Part shown: piece after piece, positions 25,256 through 34,343 of the stretch
Numbering within the stretch: the stretch's first letter is position 1
Layout: each line of letters starts with the position of its first letter
DNA from: Yaniella flava
Lineage (GTDB): Bacteria; Actinomycetota; Actinomycetes; Actinomycetales; Micrococcaceae
DNA length: 64,000 bases
Direction: 5' to 3'
Assembly: GCF_039529295.1 (NCBI RefSeq)
Contig: NZ_BAAAMN010000007.1
Location: forward strand, 29,060-93,059
Translations under genes and position numbers: made by a program
The notes under the pieces: model-generated
Told to the model about the DNA's origin: nothing
Database searches by the model: none
What the model saw: the letters and a program-made list of their open reading frames with translations, nothing else

Positions 25256-26484
25256 ACGCGGGACGGTATGAACTCGGCGAGGTCCTCGGCGTCGGCTCAT
25301 TCGCGACCGTCTACCGCGCTCAGGATGACCTGCTCGATGACACCGTGGTCGTCAAAATCCTTGCGGAGAACCACAGTCTGAACCCTGAAATTCGCGAACG
25401 GTTCATTTCCGAGGGCCGCAGTCTGCGTCGCATTGCGTCCGAACACGTCGTCACTGTGCACGACATCGGCGAATCGTCACGCCAACAACCCTTTTTGGTG
25501 TTGGAACTGGCCGACCGCGCCACCCTAGAGAAACGCGTGCAATCGTTGCGAGCGCAAGGTTGGAAACCATCTTCGACCGACGTGTTGAACCTGGTCCGTC
25601 CCTTGGCGAGCGCCCTAGAAGCCGTCCATACGGCACAATTAGTGCACCGGGATCTGAGCCCGGGAAACTTGCTGATCGCAAGTGAACCGCACCCTAAAGC
25701 CTCACAGTCAACGGCGTCGCATCTGATCCGCAGCGATGAGCGTCTGCTGGTTGCGGATTTAGGCATGTGTAAGGACCTCGCCATCAATTCCGGCCTGACG
25801 GTGTCTGGAGGCACCGCAGGATTTCGTCCACCCGAACAATCACAACCGGGCATGGTCGACACTCGTGCCGATATCTGGGCTGCCTCAGCGCTGTTGGCCT
25901 GGGTGGTTGAAGGCAGCCAACCGCCGGAAGCGTTCACCAAGGTGGTGCAACGCGGCATGCACAGCGATCCGTCCGACCGCCAACAGACCGTGGCCCAATG
26001 GCTAGACGAAATCGAAAAGGCGCTGGTACCTGCCCCGGCACCGTCAGCGCCACCCGCCTCGCCGCCGAAACACACCGCGGACGGTGAACTCCAAGATTCG
26101 ATCCCGACGCCCGTTGTAGGGCGTGACGCGCAGATGACGACGCTGCTGCTGAGCGGTTTAGCCGTGGTGACCGGTATCATCGGTCTGGTGCTCGGCCTGT
26201 TCTTGGGTGGGGACCGGTATCCATCCGCCAACGATGATGCCTCGATCGCCATCACCGGCCCCGAAGAGGTCACCGTGGGCGAAGCGGCCACATTCACCGC
26301 CGAAACCGAGGGTCTAGACAGTTGGGTCTGGGCGCTGCCCACCGGTACCCACGTCGTCGACGAAGCAGAAACGACCGTGACCGCGACGGAACCGGGAACC
26401 AATGACATTATATTGCGCGCACGTGGCCCAGATGGTGAAGAGCTCGAGACTCGTCACCAAGTCCGGGTGACCGAGGAACGCTAA
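25252..26484 (+). CDS. Membrane-bound serine/threonine protein kinase
   Basis: 410 residues. The kinase domain fills about 1-260: glycine loop GVGSFATVYRA, VAIK-type Lys in TVVVKIL, catalytic loop HRDLSPGN, and DLG in place of DFG, followed by GTAGFRPPEQ. The C-lobe is short. A Pro/Ala-rich linker follows, then one membrane helix (about LLLSGLAVVTGIIGLVLGLF), then an extracellular Ig/PKD-like domain of about 75 residues (SIAITGPEEVTVGEAATFTA ... NDIILRARGPDGEE). So it can sense outside and phosphorylate inside. Coupled by ATGA overlap to the sigma factor, its likely substrate. Confidence 0.92.
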   Translation: MNAGRYELGEVLGVGSFATVYRAQDDLLDDTVVVKILAENHSLNPEIRERFISEGRSLRRIASEHVVTVHDIGESSRQQPFLVLELADRATLEKRVQSLRAQGWKPSSTDVLNLVRPLASALEAVHTAQLVHRDLSPGNLLIASEPHPKASQSTASHLIRSDERLLVADLGMCKDLAINSGLTVSGGTAGFRPPEQSQPGMVDTRADIWAASALLAWVVEGSQPPEAFTKVVQRGMHSDPSDRQQTVAQWLDEIEKALVPAPAPSAPPASPPKHTADGELQDSIPTPVVGRDAQMTTLLLSGLAVVTGIIGLVLGLFLGGDRYPSANDDASIAITGPEEVTVGEAATFTAETEGLDSWVWALPTGTHVVDEAETTVTATEPGTNDIILRARGPDGEELETRHQVRVTEER

Positions 26485-26513
26485 AAAGTTTTTGAAATGG
26501 TTGCAACTTTTTT
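26483..26513. terminator. Weak AT-rich inverted repeat at the kinase stop codon
   Basis: AAAAAGTT (26483-26490) can pair with AACTTTTT (26505-26512), followed by another T. The stem is AT-only except for one pair, so any terminator activity would be weak. Confidence 0.35.
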
Positions 26514-26573
26514 GATGTTGAGCCCGACTCATAGGCAAAACCACAATCTTGTTGCTCTCGGTAAGGAGACACC

Positions 26574-27849
26574 ATGACCATCACTCACTGGCCCACCCTG
26601 GTTCGGTCCACGCTAGGCCTCGGCTTCGTCGGCGCCTTTGCCCTGACCTCCTGCAGCGCTGCCCCCGAACGCGCCGGATTTCAAGATGGCGAAGTCGCCA
26701 CGGCACAACCATCGACACCGGAAGAACCCACCGAGATTCAACATGCTCGTTGCCGAAGTTGATGAACCGATGGAATTCGAAGCCTGCCTCGAGGCCGAAG
26801 AGATGGAAGGGGCCACCGTCGAATGGCTCGACGACGTCGTGGTGGAAGCACAAGAAGTTGAGGGCCTCGAAGACCAGACCGTTGAGGTTGATGGTGAGCA
26901 AGTCGAAATCCCCGGGGTACCCGGCATCGTCATCCCAGAAATCGTAGGGCAAGCCGGGTGTGTGATTGAATATCCGGCCCCCGGAGGTTGCTTGCCGGCA
27001 GTCGAGATTTCGGACTCGTATATCCCGGGATATCGTATTCCGGAGCGTGTGCTGGAAGCCGTGGAATTGCCCGATGGCACCGTGGTAGAAGAACAAGTCC
27101 AGCCGGCCATTGAATCAGAACCAATCACGGCGGAAGGCTCCTTTCAAGAACAGGTCTGTCAGACCGAACCCGATGACGCCCAGGACGGTGATTACGTATC
27201 CCATGTCATCCGTCCTCACATTCAGCGCGAACATATCCTCGCGTCATTCAACATGGGACCCACACTGAACCGGTCGAGCGTGCTCACCGAGAGCAACGAC
27301 ATGGTCAGTTTCGAAACTTTAGGCACGTACGAGATACCCAGCATTTCCGTGGGACATGCGCACTTTGAACATGCCTACCTAGAGTCCTACCAGGTTGAGG
27401 GTGCCGACCACACCGAGTACGCCGAAAAGGACCAGGAGATCTCCTACACCACCGAGGGCGATGTGCTCTTTGATAGTGACGAGCATGCACTGCGTTCCGA
27501 TGCCACATCTGAACTCGAAGCCATCGCCGGCGACATCGAAAACCGCGGTGGAGACTACGCCATCACCGTGGAAGGCCACACCGATAACCTGCAATCCGAA
27601 CAATACGCCGACAACGACGAACTTTCAGAAAAACGTGCCGAATCGGTGGTCGCCTGGTTGAAAGAACACAGCGACATCGCCGATGGTAACGTCACCGCCA
27701 CGGGTATGGGCGAAGACTACCCGCGAGCCAGCAACGAGACCGATGCGGGCCGTCAAGACAACCGCCGCGTCGTCATTACCGTGACGCCCACCGACTACGA
27801 ACCAGAAATTGACTTCGAAGCCGAGGAATCCGGCACCGAAAGTCAGTAA
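26574..27849 (+). pseudogene. OmpA-like lipoprotein, frameshifted after the signal peptide
   Basis: A strong ribosome site (AAGGAG) and ATG 26574 open a lipoprotein signal peptide with lipobox LTSC (residues about 25-28), but this frame stops at 26762. The mature protein continues in another frame (open from 26686 to 27849) that has no signal of its own. The shift must lie between about 26690 and 26762 and equals one extra base or two lost. The body has an acidic N-terminal region of about 200 residues and a C-terminal OmpA domain: GDVLFDSDEHALRSDA, VEGHTDNLQSEQYADND, LSEKRAESVVAWL, and GMGEDYPRASN ... DNRRVVI. OmpA domains bind peptidoglycan. It follows the sigma-kinase pair. Either real decay or a base error. 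Confidence 0.78.
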
Positions 27850-27872
27850 AACCCCCAAGATTGAATGGTTCC

Positions 27873-27907
27873 GGGCCGCACCTGTGAGGCAGACACGGGT
27901 GCGGCCC
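27873..27907. terminator. GC-rich hairpin after the OmpA-like gene
   Basis: GGGCCGCACC (27873-27882) pairs exactly with GGTGCGGCCC (27898-27907). No T-run follows; the hairpin ends 6 bases before the -10 box of the next gene. Confidence 0.6.
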
Positions 27908-27913
27908 CGCTCG

Positions 27914-27919
27914 TAGACT
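27914..27919 (+). promoter_or_regulatory. -10 box TAGACT placed for leaderless transcription
   Basis: TAGACT, 6 bases, then ATG 27926. Confidence 0.6.
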
Positions 27920-27925
27920 CGCAAC

Positions 27926-28693
27926 ATGCGTATTTACGAATTCGGTCATGAACTTGAAGACTCGATGGCACCGTATTTGGCCGTCGATCGCAGCGCTCCG
28001 AAACACGAGTGCTGGGTAACCGGACATATGGTCGCGGGCCTGGACGGGACCGCTGCCATCGATGGGAAAGTCGGAGCGCTATCCACCGGCTCCGACCAGA
28101 CACTGTTCCGTCAGATGCGTCAGATTGCCGACGTCGTGCTCGTAGGTGCCGAGACAGTGCGCCGCGAAGGCTACGGGCTGGTGCGGTTATCCGATGAAGC
28201 CCAGGAGCAACGCGAGCGCGATGGCAAACCACCGACCCCGCCGGTTGCGGTCGTCAGCGGCAGCCTGGATTTGAATTGGAATCTCAAACTCTTTACCGAG
28301 GCGCCCGAACACGCTCCAACCATGGTGATCACGTCGGCCTCGGCTGATCCGGACCGGCTGGCCGAAGCGAAACGGCACGCAACCGTCATCATTGTTGGCC
28401 AAGACCGCGTCGAGCCCGAACACGTACTGCGCGAATTCGCCTCACGCGGCTACGGCGTCGTGCTGTGCGAGGGTGGCCCTACCCTACTGGGTGAATTCGT
28501 CGCAGCAGACCGTCTCGATGAACTCTGCCTGTCGATTGCCCCGATTTTCGGTGGCGACAATCTGCCGGTTGGCCTGACCCCGGACGGGGCGGGAATCAGC
28601 AGCTTTGAACTCAAAAGTGTGCTCGGCGAGGACGATACACTCTTTCTCCGCTACGAATCCGCACGACAGAAAAGAGCCCACGACGATGAGTAA
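27926..28693 (+). CDS. RibD C-terminal / dihydrofolate-reductase-fold reductase
   Basis: 255 residues. Family marks are CWVTGHMVAGLDGTAAIDG, ADVVLVGAETVRREGYG, VLCEGGPTLLGEFVAADRLDE and LSIAPIFGGDN, which place it with the pyrimidine-reductase half of RibD (NADPH-dependent). A stand-alone copy of this kind without the deaminase domain may act in riboflavin or in another flavin- or pterin-related reduction. The next gene, a flavin reductase, overlaps its end by 8 bp, so the two are one operon. Start by a leaderless -10 box. Confidence 0.88.
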   Translation: MRIYEFGHELEDSMAPYLAVDRSAPKHECWVTGHMVAGLDGTAAIDGKVGALSTGSDQTLFRQMRQIADVVLVGAETVRREGYGLVRLSDEAQEQRERDGKPPTPPVAVVSGSLDLNWNLKLFTEAPEHAPTMVITSASADPDRLAEAKRHATVIIVGQDRVEPEHVLREFASRGYGVVLCEGGPTLLGEFVAADRLDELCLSIAPIFGGDNLPVGLTPDGAGISSFELKSVLGEDDTLFLRYESARQKRAHDDE

Positions 28694-29195
28694 ACATCCT
28701 TTCCAAACCCTCATGGGCTCGGTCAACTCGGCGCTGGTCGTGGTCACCACCAGCGTCGAAAATACCCAAGCCGGATGTCTGGTTGGCTACCATTCGCAAG
28801 CGAGCATTTCACCGCAGCACTATTGCATTTGGCTGTCCAAGGCGAACCACACGTATCGCGTGGGCTTGCGGGCCACACACTTCGCGGTGCATTTCCTCAC
28901 CGCTGATGATCTTGCACTGGCACAGCAGTTCGGGACACATTCGGGCCAGCACGTCAACAAGTTCGCAGACCTCGACGTAGCGACAGATGCACAGTCGATG
29001 CCGTTGCTTGCTGATTGTCCGAACCACATGGTGCTAGAACGCATTTCCCTGCTGGACGACGGCGGCGATCACGTGTGCGTCACCGGCAAGGTCGTCTCAG
29101 CCCACAGCAACGAAAAGTTCACGCCGCTGCGAGTCGCCGACATCGGCAAGCTCGCCCCCGCACACGGCAGTGACGAACGGATCATCGAACCTTAG
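28686..29195 (+). CDS. Flavin reductase-like FMN-binding protein
   Basis: 169 residues with the split-barrel flavin reductase pattern: ALVVVTTSVENTQAGCLVGY, SISPQHYCIWLSKANHTY, FAVHFLTADDLALAQQFG and FADLDVATDAQSMPLL. Such proteins bind FMN and reduce it with NAD(P)H or act as small oxidoreductases. Start ATG 28686 overlaps the stop of the RibD-like gene (ATGAGTAA). It could supply reduced FMN for the monooxygenase at 8-9.6 kb, but that is only a guess. Its end overlaps the convergent deacetylase-fold gene by 4 bp. Confidence 0.88.
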   Translation: MSKHPFQTLMGSVNSALVVVTTSVENTQAGCLVGYHSQASISPQHYCIWLSKANHTYRVGLRATHFAVHFLTADDLALAQQFGTHSGQHVNKFADLDVATDAQSMPLLADCPNHMVLERISLLDDGGDHVCVTGKVVSAHSNEKFTPLRVADIGKLAPAHGSDERIIEP

Positions 29196-30076
29196 CTACT
29201 ACGTGGGTAGCGTTGTTTAAAGTCTTGAGCGATATCTTTCATATACGCGAATTCCACGCCCGGGTGGGAGGCGAAGTGGACGAAGAGACGCTCCAGCATG
29301 AGTAATACCTGTGGACGCCCCGAGACATCCGGGTGGATCGTCATCGGGTAGACCGCATAGTCCATCTCGCGGTACACCCAATCGAATTGGTCTCGCCACA
29401 GTTGCTCAAGGTCGCGTGGGTTCACAAAGCCGTGCGAGTTGGGGCTGGATTTGATGTACATCATCGGGGGCAAGTCGTCGATGTACCAGGACGCCGGAAT
29501 CTCGACCAGATCGGTTTCTTCACCGCGGACCAGTGGTTTCATCCACTCTTTTGCCGAGGCAGCTTCGTAGTCGATATTCGTCCACGTGTCACCGACGCGC
29601 ACATAATACGGGGTGAAGTCACGGTGCATAAACGAGTGATCGTAGAGCATGCCGGCATTCGACAGCAGCTCATTGGTGTAGTGCGACATCTCCCACCACG
29701 GCGCGACGTAACCAACCGGGGCAGTACCTGACCGTTGTTCGATGAGGTCGTAGACGTATTCGAACACCTCGGTCTCTTGTTGTGGCGACATTTCCAACGG
29801 GTTCTCGTGCGAGTACCCGTGATGACCAATTTCGTGGCCGGCCTCGACGACCTGATCAAATTGTTCCGGAAACGTCTCGATGGAGTGCCCCGGCCAGAAC
29901 CACGTGAAGGGAATATTGCGACGCTGCGCCAACTGGAGAAGACGCGGCACTCCGACCTCCCCGGCAAACAGGCCGCGAGAAATATCGTTTGGTGAATCTT
30001 CACCGCCGTAGGATCCTAACCACCCACCAACGGCGTCAACGTCCACTCCGACTGCGATGTAAATTTTCTTTGCCAT
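29192..30076 (-). CDS. Polysaccharide deacetylase-fold hydrolase (PuuE/PgdA-like)
   Basis: 294 residues of the NodB-homology fold. Metal-site regions are VDVDAVGGWLG at the start, EIGHHGYSHENPLEMSPQQE (the H-x3-H motif) in the middle, and MTIHPDVSGRPQVL near the C-terminus. The start and the long insert match the HpPgdA/allantoinase-like subgroup, whose members act on small cyclic imides or amides as well as on peptidoglycan. There is no signal peptide, which argues for a cytosolic small-molecule substrate. ATG 30076 follows AAAGGAG by 8 bases. Confidence 0.87.
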   Translation of the reverse strand: MAKKIYIAVGVDVDAVGGWLGSYGGEDSPNDISRGLFAGEVGVPRLLQLAQRRNIPFTWFWPGHSIETFPEQFDQVVEAGHEIGHHGYSHENPLEMSPQQETEVFEYVYDLIEQRSGTAPVGYVAPWWEMSHYTNELLSNAGMLYDHSFMHRDFTPYYVRVGDTWTNIDYEAASAKEWMKPLVRGEETDLVEIPASWYIDDLPPMMYIKSSPNSHGFVNPRDLEQLWRDQFDWVYREMDYAVYPMTIHPDVSGRPQVLLMLERLFVHFASHPGVEFAYMKDIAQDFKQRYPRSS

Positions 30077-30242
30077 GCTCAAAGCTCCTTTCCCAAGATA
30101 CCGCTGCCCCGCATCCGATCGCGTTCTGGGCAAGCTTGCTCTCACTCTAATGGTCGACACCAACGAGAACAGGGCCTCGTCAGCGGCAACTTCGTCATCC
30201 TCGTTGTGGAGTTTGCCATGCCCTCATAGCGGGACCCCGTGA

Positions 30243-30248
30243 TAGTTT
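30243..30248 (+). promoter_or_regulatory. -10 box TAGTTT placed for leaderless transcription
   Basis: TAGTTT, 6 bases, then ATG 30255. Confidence 0.5.
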
Positions 30249-30254
30249 GGTGCC

Positions 30255-30788
30255 ATGCTTAACTCCACGCTTCTTCCCATTACCGACGGCGTCCGAAGCC
30301 TACGGTTGCTTGCCCAGCAGGATGCCGACCGTTATCTCGCCGGGACGCAGGATCCCCTCGTCCAACAATTTGGGCACTTACCAGAAGCAGAATACTCGCA
30401 TGCGTCGGTCCAGCACCTGGCTGAGACCCAAGCCCCGGCCGGACTTGAGCGCGGCGACCTAGGATTGTTGAGCATCGTCGACGAAGCGGATACGTTCCTG
30501 GGCAGCCTGGTGTTATTTGATGTCACCCGGACCAGCGCGGAAGTGGGCTTTTGGCTCCATCCCGAAGCACGCGGCACAGGCCACGCGCTCGGCGCACTTG
30601 AACTTTCGGCAGCACTCGCCCGACAGAGCGGGTTGGATGACTTAACTGCCCGAACAGTAGTAAACAACGATGCCTCCAAGCACATTCTTGAACGTGCCGG
30701 ATTTCTGGAGATCGCGCGCGACGTGGATAAAACACCCTCTGGTGAGGAAGCGCCACTGATACATTACCGCCGCGAGCTGAGGTCCTAA
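30255..30788 (+). CDS. GNAT family N-acetyltransferase
   Basis: 177 residues. The fold is indicated by LRLLAQQDADRYLA, FLGSLVLFDVTRTSAEVGFWLHPEARGTGHALGAL (the acetyl-CoA loop is the GTGHAL part) and ARTVVNNDASKHILERAGF, which is the usual final segment of the RimJ/RimL-like group. Probably acetylates an amine on a small molecule or protein N-terminus. Monocistronic, with a good terminator behind it. Confidence 0.88.
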   Translation: MLNSTLLPITDGVRSLRLLAQQDADRYLAGTQDPLVQQFGHLPEAEYSHASVQHLAETQAPAGLERGDLGLLSIVDEADTFLGSLVLFDVTRTSAEVGFWLHPEARGTGHALGALELSAALARQSGLDDLTARTVVNNDASKHILERAGFLEIARDVDKTPSGEEAPLIHYRRELRS

Positions 30789-30811
30789 GACTCAAGCCAA
30801 AGGTAGGCAGC

Positions 30812-30848
30812 AGGGACTCGATGGTTACGACCGTCGGGTCCCTTTTTG
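30812..30848 (+). terminator. Rho-independent terminator after the GNAT gene
   Basis: AGGGACTCGA (30812-30821) pairs with TCGGGTCCCT (30834-30843), with one G-T pair, and a run of Ts follows. Confidence 0.8.
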
Positions 30849-31098
30849 TGTGCTCTATGAGCCGCAGAACAGGACGCGCCCCCATCGCAGGATTGTGGAA
30901 AACTTTTCAGCACACCATGAAGTTATCCACAATACACATGACACCACCCTGTAATTTCATATCCCTATGATATAGAACAACAAAACATATTCAATAACTT
31001 AAAAAACTACATCAAAAGTATTGCCATCAATAGCGCACCAGGGTAGAATAGGAAGAACATTTCCGCACATTCCAGCGAGATCATGAGAGGGCACTGCC
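30849..31098. other. AT-rich intergenic region before the HNH gene
   Basis: About 250 bp, clearly more AT-rich than the surroundings (for example 30945-31030). It holds TTATCCACAA-like matches near 30922, and TATGATATAGAA (30966-30977) and TAGAAT (31046-31051) as possible -10 boxes. No gene is evident. The long 5' leader may carry the promoter of the HNH gene. Confidence 0.5.
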
Positions 31099-32991
31099 GT
31101 GGTTGAGACGCCGATTCTCCCCGACGTTGGCTCCCCCGTGCGCACGCATGTCCTGAATATGGATGCCTTCAAATCAGCCTCTCTAGGCGAACTCATCTAT
31201 GCCCTCACCATGCTGATGCGCGTGGTGATGGAGCGAATCGCGAACCCACGGACCTTCTATGATGAAATCGCGGTGTACCACGAGGCTTCCGGGGCAGATT
31301 GGGCAGGGCTGAAGGGTGACTCAACATCCGACGACGCTACGCAAGCACCGATCATCAAGACCACTCCACCCGATAATTTTTATGACACCATCCGGGGACT
31401 TGGACACATGCTGCAGCAGCTGGACCGCGGGTTCGATGCGATTATGGCGCACTACGCACGGCACGTTGAACGCGGCTTAGAACAACCGACAACGTATTTG
31501 GGCGTTGAGTTCGAGCAACAGCCCTTCAAAAACGTCAAAGAGTTTTTTACGGAATCGATGCGGTTTAGCAGCTACAGAGCACGCAAGCTTATTGAACGAG
31601 CACGGTGCTTTGCCTTCGCGCATGGACACGATCCCGAGCTTGCCACTTCTCAGCCAAAATTCCCGCTAGTCGCCGAGGCGATGTCGGCAAGCCGTATCTC
31701 ATCTGAAAACGCCGATCGACTCGCCGACCTGGATAAAGAGTTGACCAAATACGCTCGAAAAGTCGGTCAGTCCACAGAGTACAAAGATCTGGTGCTTGCT
31801 GCATTTGAACCCGTCCTAGCGGAGGCTGCGGAAATCTCGGATCCAGATACATTTAGCAAAGCCAAGCAACGGTGGCTCGATCGCATCGCATATGAAATGG
31901 ATCCCGACGGACCGCCTCCGTCCGAAACACTAAAAAATCAGGCAGATAACGCGCTCAAAACCAGAGATTGTGGCGATGGTAGCGGCATGATTTCAATGCA
32001 CGCCACGCCAGCCGTGTACGCTGCGTTCAAAACCCTCAAGACCTATCAGCGCAACTGGGATGGTAAGACCCCGTTCATTCCAGAAGACATCGCCGATTTC
32101 CTCCATGTTGATTCAGATCCAACAAACGTCGGTGAGGCAACAGACGTAACCGGTCACGTTTCCACTCAGGGCGATGATGATGCAGATTTCGACCCGGATG
32201 AAATCGTTGGAGAAGATGCCCACGGCAACCCGATCACCGCGGGCTATATGCAACGCATCGACAGCATGACCGAAGACCAGAAATTCGGCGGCTACTTCAT
32301 CGGTGCCCTGCGGATGCTATTGAGTATGGATCCAACAGAAGCAGCGATCAAACGAGCTCATGGTACACATGCACAACTGGTCATGGTGCAAGACGTGCAA
32401 ACAGCACACAAAATGTTAGGTCTACCGCCACTACCGCCGGAAGTGCGAAGACCGCCTGGCCCAGACGGAATTATCCCACCGGTCCTTCAAGGAACCGACC
32501 CGGTTGGTCAGATCATCCCGGACGAGCTGACGGACTCGACCAGTCCTGTCAGCCCCGTACCGTGGACGCCGTTCCAGTCGGAAGCCATCAATGTCGGACC
32601 GCTTCATCCCAAAGACGCTGAACCCTTGGGATGTGACTGTGAAATCGTGGCACAAATATGGGATGGCCCCGATACCGTGCTGAACCAAAAACGTACCTAC
32701 CGGCTCTTTACGCCGACGCAGCGACGCGCCATTCTTGCTCGAGACCGAGGTTGCAGAGCGCCCGGATGCACTACCCCCGCTGCACTCTGCGACATCCACC
32801 ACCTCATCGAATGGATGCAAGGCGGCAACACCGATGAACAGAACGCGACGACGTTGTGCCCGACGCATCACGCTGCCGTGCACAACGGAAAATGGACCAT
32901 ACGAAAAGTTGACGGTTTGATCTTCTTTCAGCCCGCCCTCTGGCTCGACCCGTCACAACCGCTGTTGCGCAACCTCTACTGGGCAATCTAA
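31099..32991 (+). CDS. DUF222 domain protein with C-terminal HNH endonuclease (13E12 type)
   Basis: 630 residues. Residues about 30-420 are the helical DUF222 region (ARKLIERARCFAFAHG, LAEAMSASRISSENADRLAD-like segment). The C-terminal 110 residues are an HNH nuclease: RRAILARDRGCRAPGCTTPA, CDIHHLIEWMQGG, NATTLCPTHHAAVH. Such genes occur in many copies in actinobacteria and their role is unsettled; mobile-element or DNA-repair functions have been proposed. GTG 31099 has GAGAGG 8 bases upstream. There is an acidic insert around 360-380. The gene ends 10 bp before a convergent gene. Confidence 0.92.
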   Translation: MVETPILPDVGSPVRTHVLNMDAFKSASLGELIYALTMLMRVVMERIANPRTFYDEIAVYHEASGADWAGLKGDSTSDDATQAPIIKTTPPDNFYDTIRGLGHMLQQLDRGFDAIMAHYARHVERGLEQPTTYLGVEFEQQPFKNVKEFFTESMRFSSYRARKLIERARCFAFAHGHDPELATSQPKFPLVAEAMSASRISSENADRLADLDKELTKYARKVGQSTEYKDLVLAAFEPVLAEAAEISDPDTFSKAKQRWLDRIAYEMDPDGPPPSETLKNQADNALKTRDCGDGSGMISMHATPAVYAAFKTLKTYQRNWDGKTPFIPEDIADFLHVDSDPTNVGEATDVTGHVSTQGDDDADFDPDEIVGEDAHGNPITAGYMQRIDSMTEDQKFGGYFIGALRMLLSMDPTEAAIKRAHGTHAQLVMVQDVQTAHKMLGLPPLPPEVRRPPGPDGIIPPVLQGTDPVGQIIPDELTDSTSPVSPVPWTPFQSEAINVGPLHPKDAEPLGCDCEIVAQIWDGPDTVLNQKRTYRLFTPTQRRAILARDRGCRAPGCTTPAALCDIHHLIEWMQGGNTDEQNATTLCPTHHAAVHNGKWTIRKVDGLIFFQPALWLDPSQPLLRNLYWAI

Positions 32992-33001
32992 AACAAACCT
33001 G

Positions 33002-34198
33002 TCAGTCTGCACCATTGCGCCGTGCTCGTGACCCACCAGCCCGTCGGCCGCTACGCTGCTTGGCAGCCGCACCAGTATGGTCCGTATCCTCAGCATCATC
33101 GGAAGAGCTTTCGTTTCCTGACTCATCTTCCTCCGCGTCCGAATCGCCAGACGAAGTCGATCGTTCAGCAGCGGCAGCAGCCACAGCAGCATCAAATTTC
33201 CTCGACTGACGTTTCTTCCGCGTCACCAGCCACCAAACCAAGACGCCGACCAACACCACAATGATCAGCTGCGGAATAGGAATCGCCGCCGCGGTCACCC
33301 CACCCGTCGCCGTACTCAGCTCAGCATCAACCTCATCGTCGCCAACGACACTTGGCTCAAGACTCACCGTCGAATTTAGAACAAAGAGCGGTAGAACCTC
33401 CTGTTCAACCTGGAGCTGGGCCTCGCCACCCGGCAAAATCTCACGAATCGGTTCAACGGACTCCTCAACCGTCGCAAGGCCAAACAGTCCCGACGAACTC
33501 AGCGCCTGCTGTGCACCGAGCCGAACATTCCCGGTATTACGCACCGTCCAGCTCACCGTCGCGGTACCCGGCGCAAAAGGATTCCAATTCTGGCTGTACT
33601 GAACATCAAGGTCTTCAACCGCCAAGGTCGGCATAATGTCACCATCGACACGCAAGTGAATACGCGCCCCCACACGAGACACCATCGACACATCGTCGCC
33701 CTCATCTGTCGAAACAGATGCGGCAATACCTGCCGGCTGATCCCCCGGAGTCGCATTCTCCGGCACGGTTAACGTGAACGGAACCGTCACCGATTCATCC
33801 GCAGGCACGGTGACTTCTTGCTGGTCCAGCTCAATCCACTGCCCAGCCGCCTCGTTCTCCTCACCGGGACGAAGAATATCGAACGTCCCCGATTCCGACA
33901 CCACACCATCGGCCGCCTGCAGTGTGAAAGTGGCCTCCTGAGCGGAGAAGTTCGTCAGCTCAACCGCATCTTCGACGCTGTCACCCGGGGGCACATCAAA
34001 GCGGAAGGACACCCTGTCTTCGTCATCCTCCTGCGGGGCTGGAGTAAGCGACCAGACGGTAGTTGGCGCAGCATCTTCGGTATCCGCTGGGGCCGAGGAA
34101 GCAAAGACAGTACTGAGAAAAAAGGTCAGCAACAGGGACAATGCCAACCATGCGGTGACGGTTCGACGGCGCGGGGACAGAGAGGTGGGACGTTGCAT
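33002..34198 (-). CDS. DUF916-type secreted/membrane surface protein
   Basis: 398 residues. A signal peptide (to about residue 40, cleaving after SSAPAD) is followed by a beta-rich region of about 270 residues with the DUF916/WxL-interacting pattern (FRFDVPPGDSVEDAVELTNF, WIELDQQEVTVPADESVTVP, PGDQPAGIAASV, VSWTVRNTGNVRLGAQQ), one membrane helix (IPIPQLIIVVLVGVLVWWLV) and a cytoplasmic tail rich in Ser, Glu, Asp and then Arg. In firmicutes, DUF916-containing proteins bind peptidoglycan and WxL proteins. It follows the alkaline phosphatase with a WxL-like tail, which supports the same pairing here. Confidence 0.85.
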   Translation of the reverse strand: MQRPTSLSPRRRTVTAWLALSLLLTFFLSTVFASSAPADTEDAAPTTVWSLTPAPQEDDEDRVSFRFDVPPGDSVEDAVELTNFSAQEATFTLQAADGVVSESGTFDILRPGEENEAAGQWIELDQQEVTVPADESVTVPFTLTVPENATPGDQPAGIAASVSTDEGDDVSMVSRVGARIHLRVDGDIMPTLAVEDLDVQYSQNWNPFAPGTATVSWTVRNTGNVRLGAQQALSSSGLFGLATVEESVEPIREILPGGEAQLQVEQEVLPLFVLNSTVSLEPSVVGDDEVDAELSTATGGVTAAAIPIPQLIIVVLVGVLVWWLVTRKKRQSRKFDAAVAAAAAERSTSSGDSDAEEDESGNESSSDDAEDTDHTGAAAKQRSGRRAGGSRARRNGAD

Positions 34199-34238
34199 CA
34201 AGTGGAGTCTTTCGTAAGTGGGAAGCTGTCAAACACCA

Positions 34239-34293
34239 ATGACGCCGGCCTCACCGCTCCGCACACAGCGGGCCGGTGGCTGGCCGACGTCAT
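34239..34293. terminator. Long imperfect hairpin between phosphatase and DUF916 genes
   Basis: ATGACGCCGGCC (34239-34250) pairs at 11 of 12 positions with GGCCGACGTCAT (34282-34293). The enclosed bases can form a second stem (CCGCT 34255-34259 with AGCGG 34267-34271). A further pair, TCAAACACCA (34229-34238) and TGGTGTTTGA (34325-34334), brackets it. Probably attenuates read-through from the phosphatase gene. Confidence 0.6.
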
Positions 34294-34343
34294 CGAGTGC
34301 ACTGGGTCGTGCATGGTGTCACTATGGTGTTTGAACCGTTGTC

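Noticed and set aside
25320..26408. 362-codon frame antisense to the kinase
   Set aside because: Ser/Arg-rich shadow; the plus strand has all kinase motifs.
31099..32991. HNH protein as a group I/II intron or inteins endonuclease
   Set aside because: The DUF222-HNH layout is that of the common free-standing 13E12 family; no intron or intein structure surrounds it.
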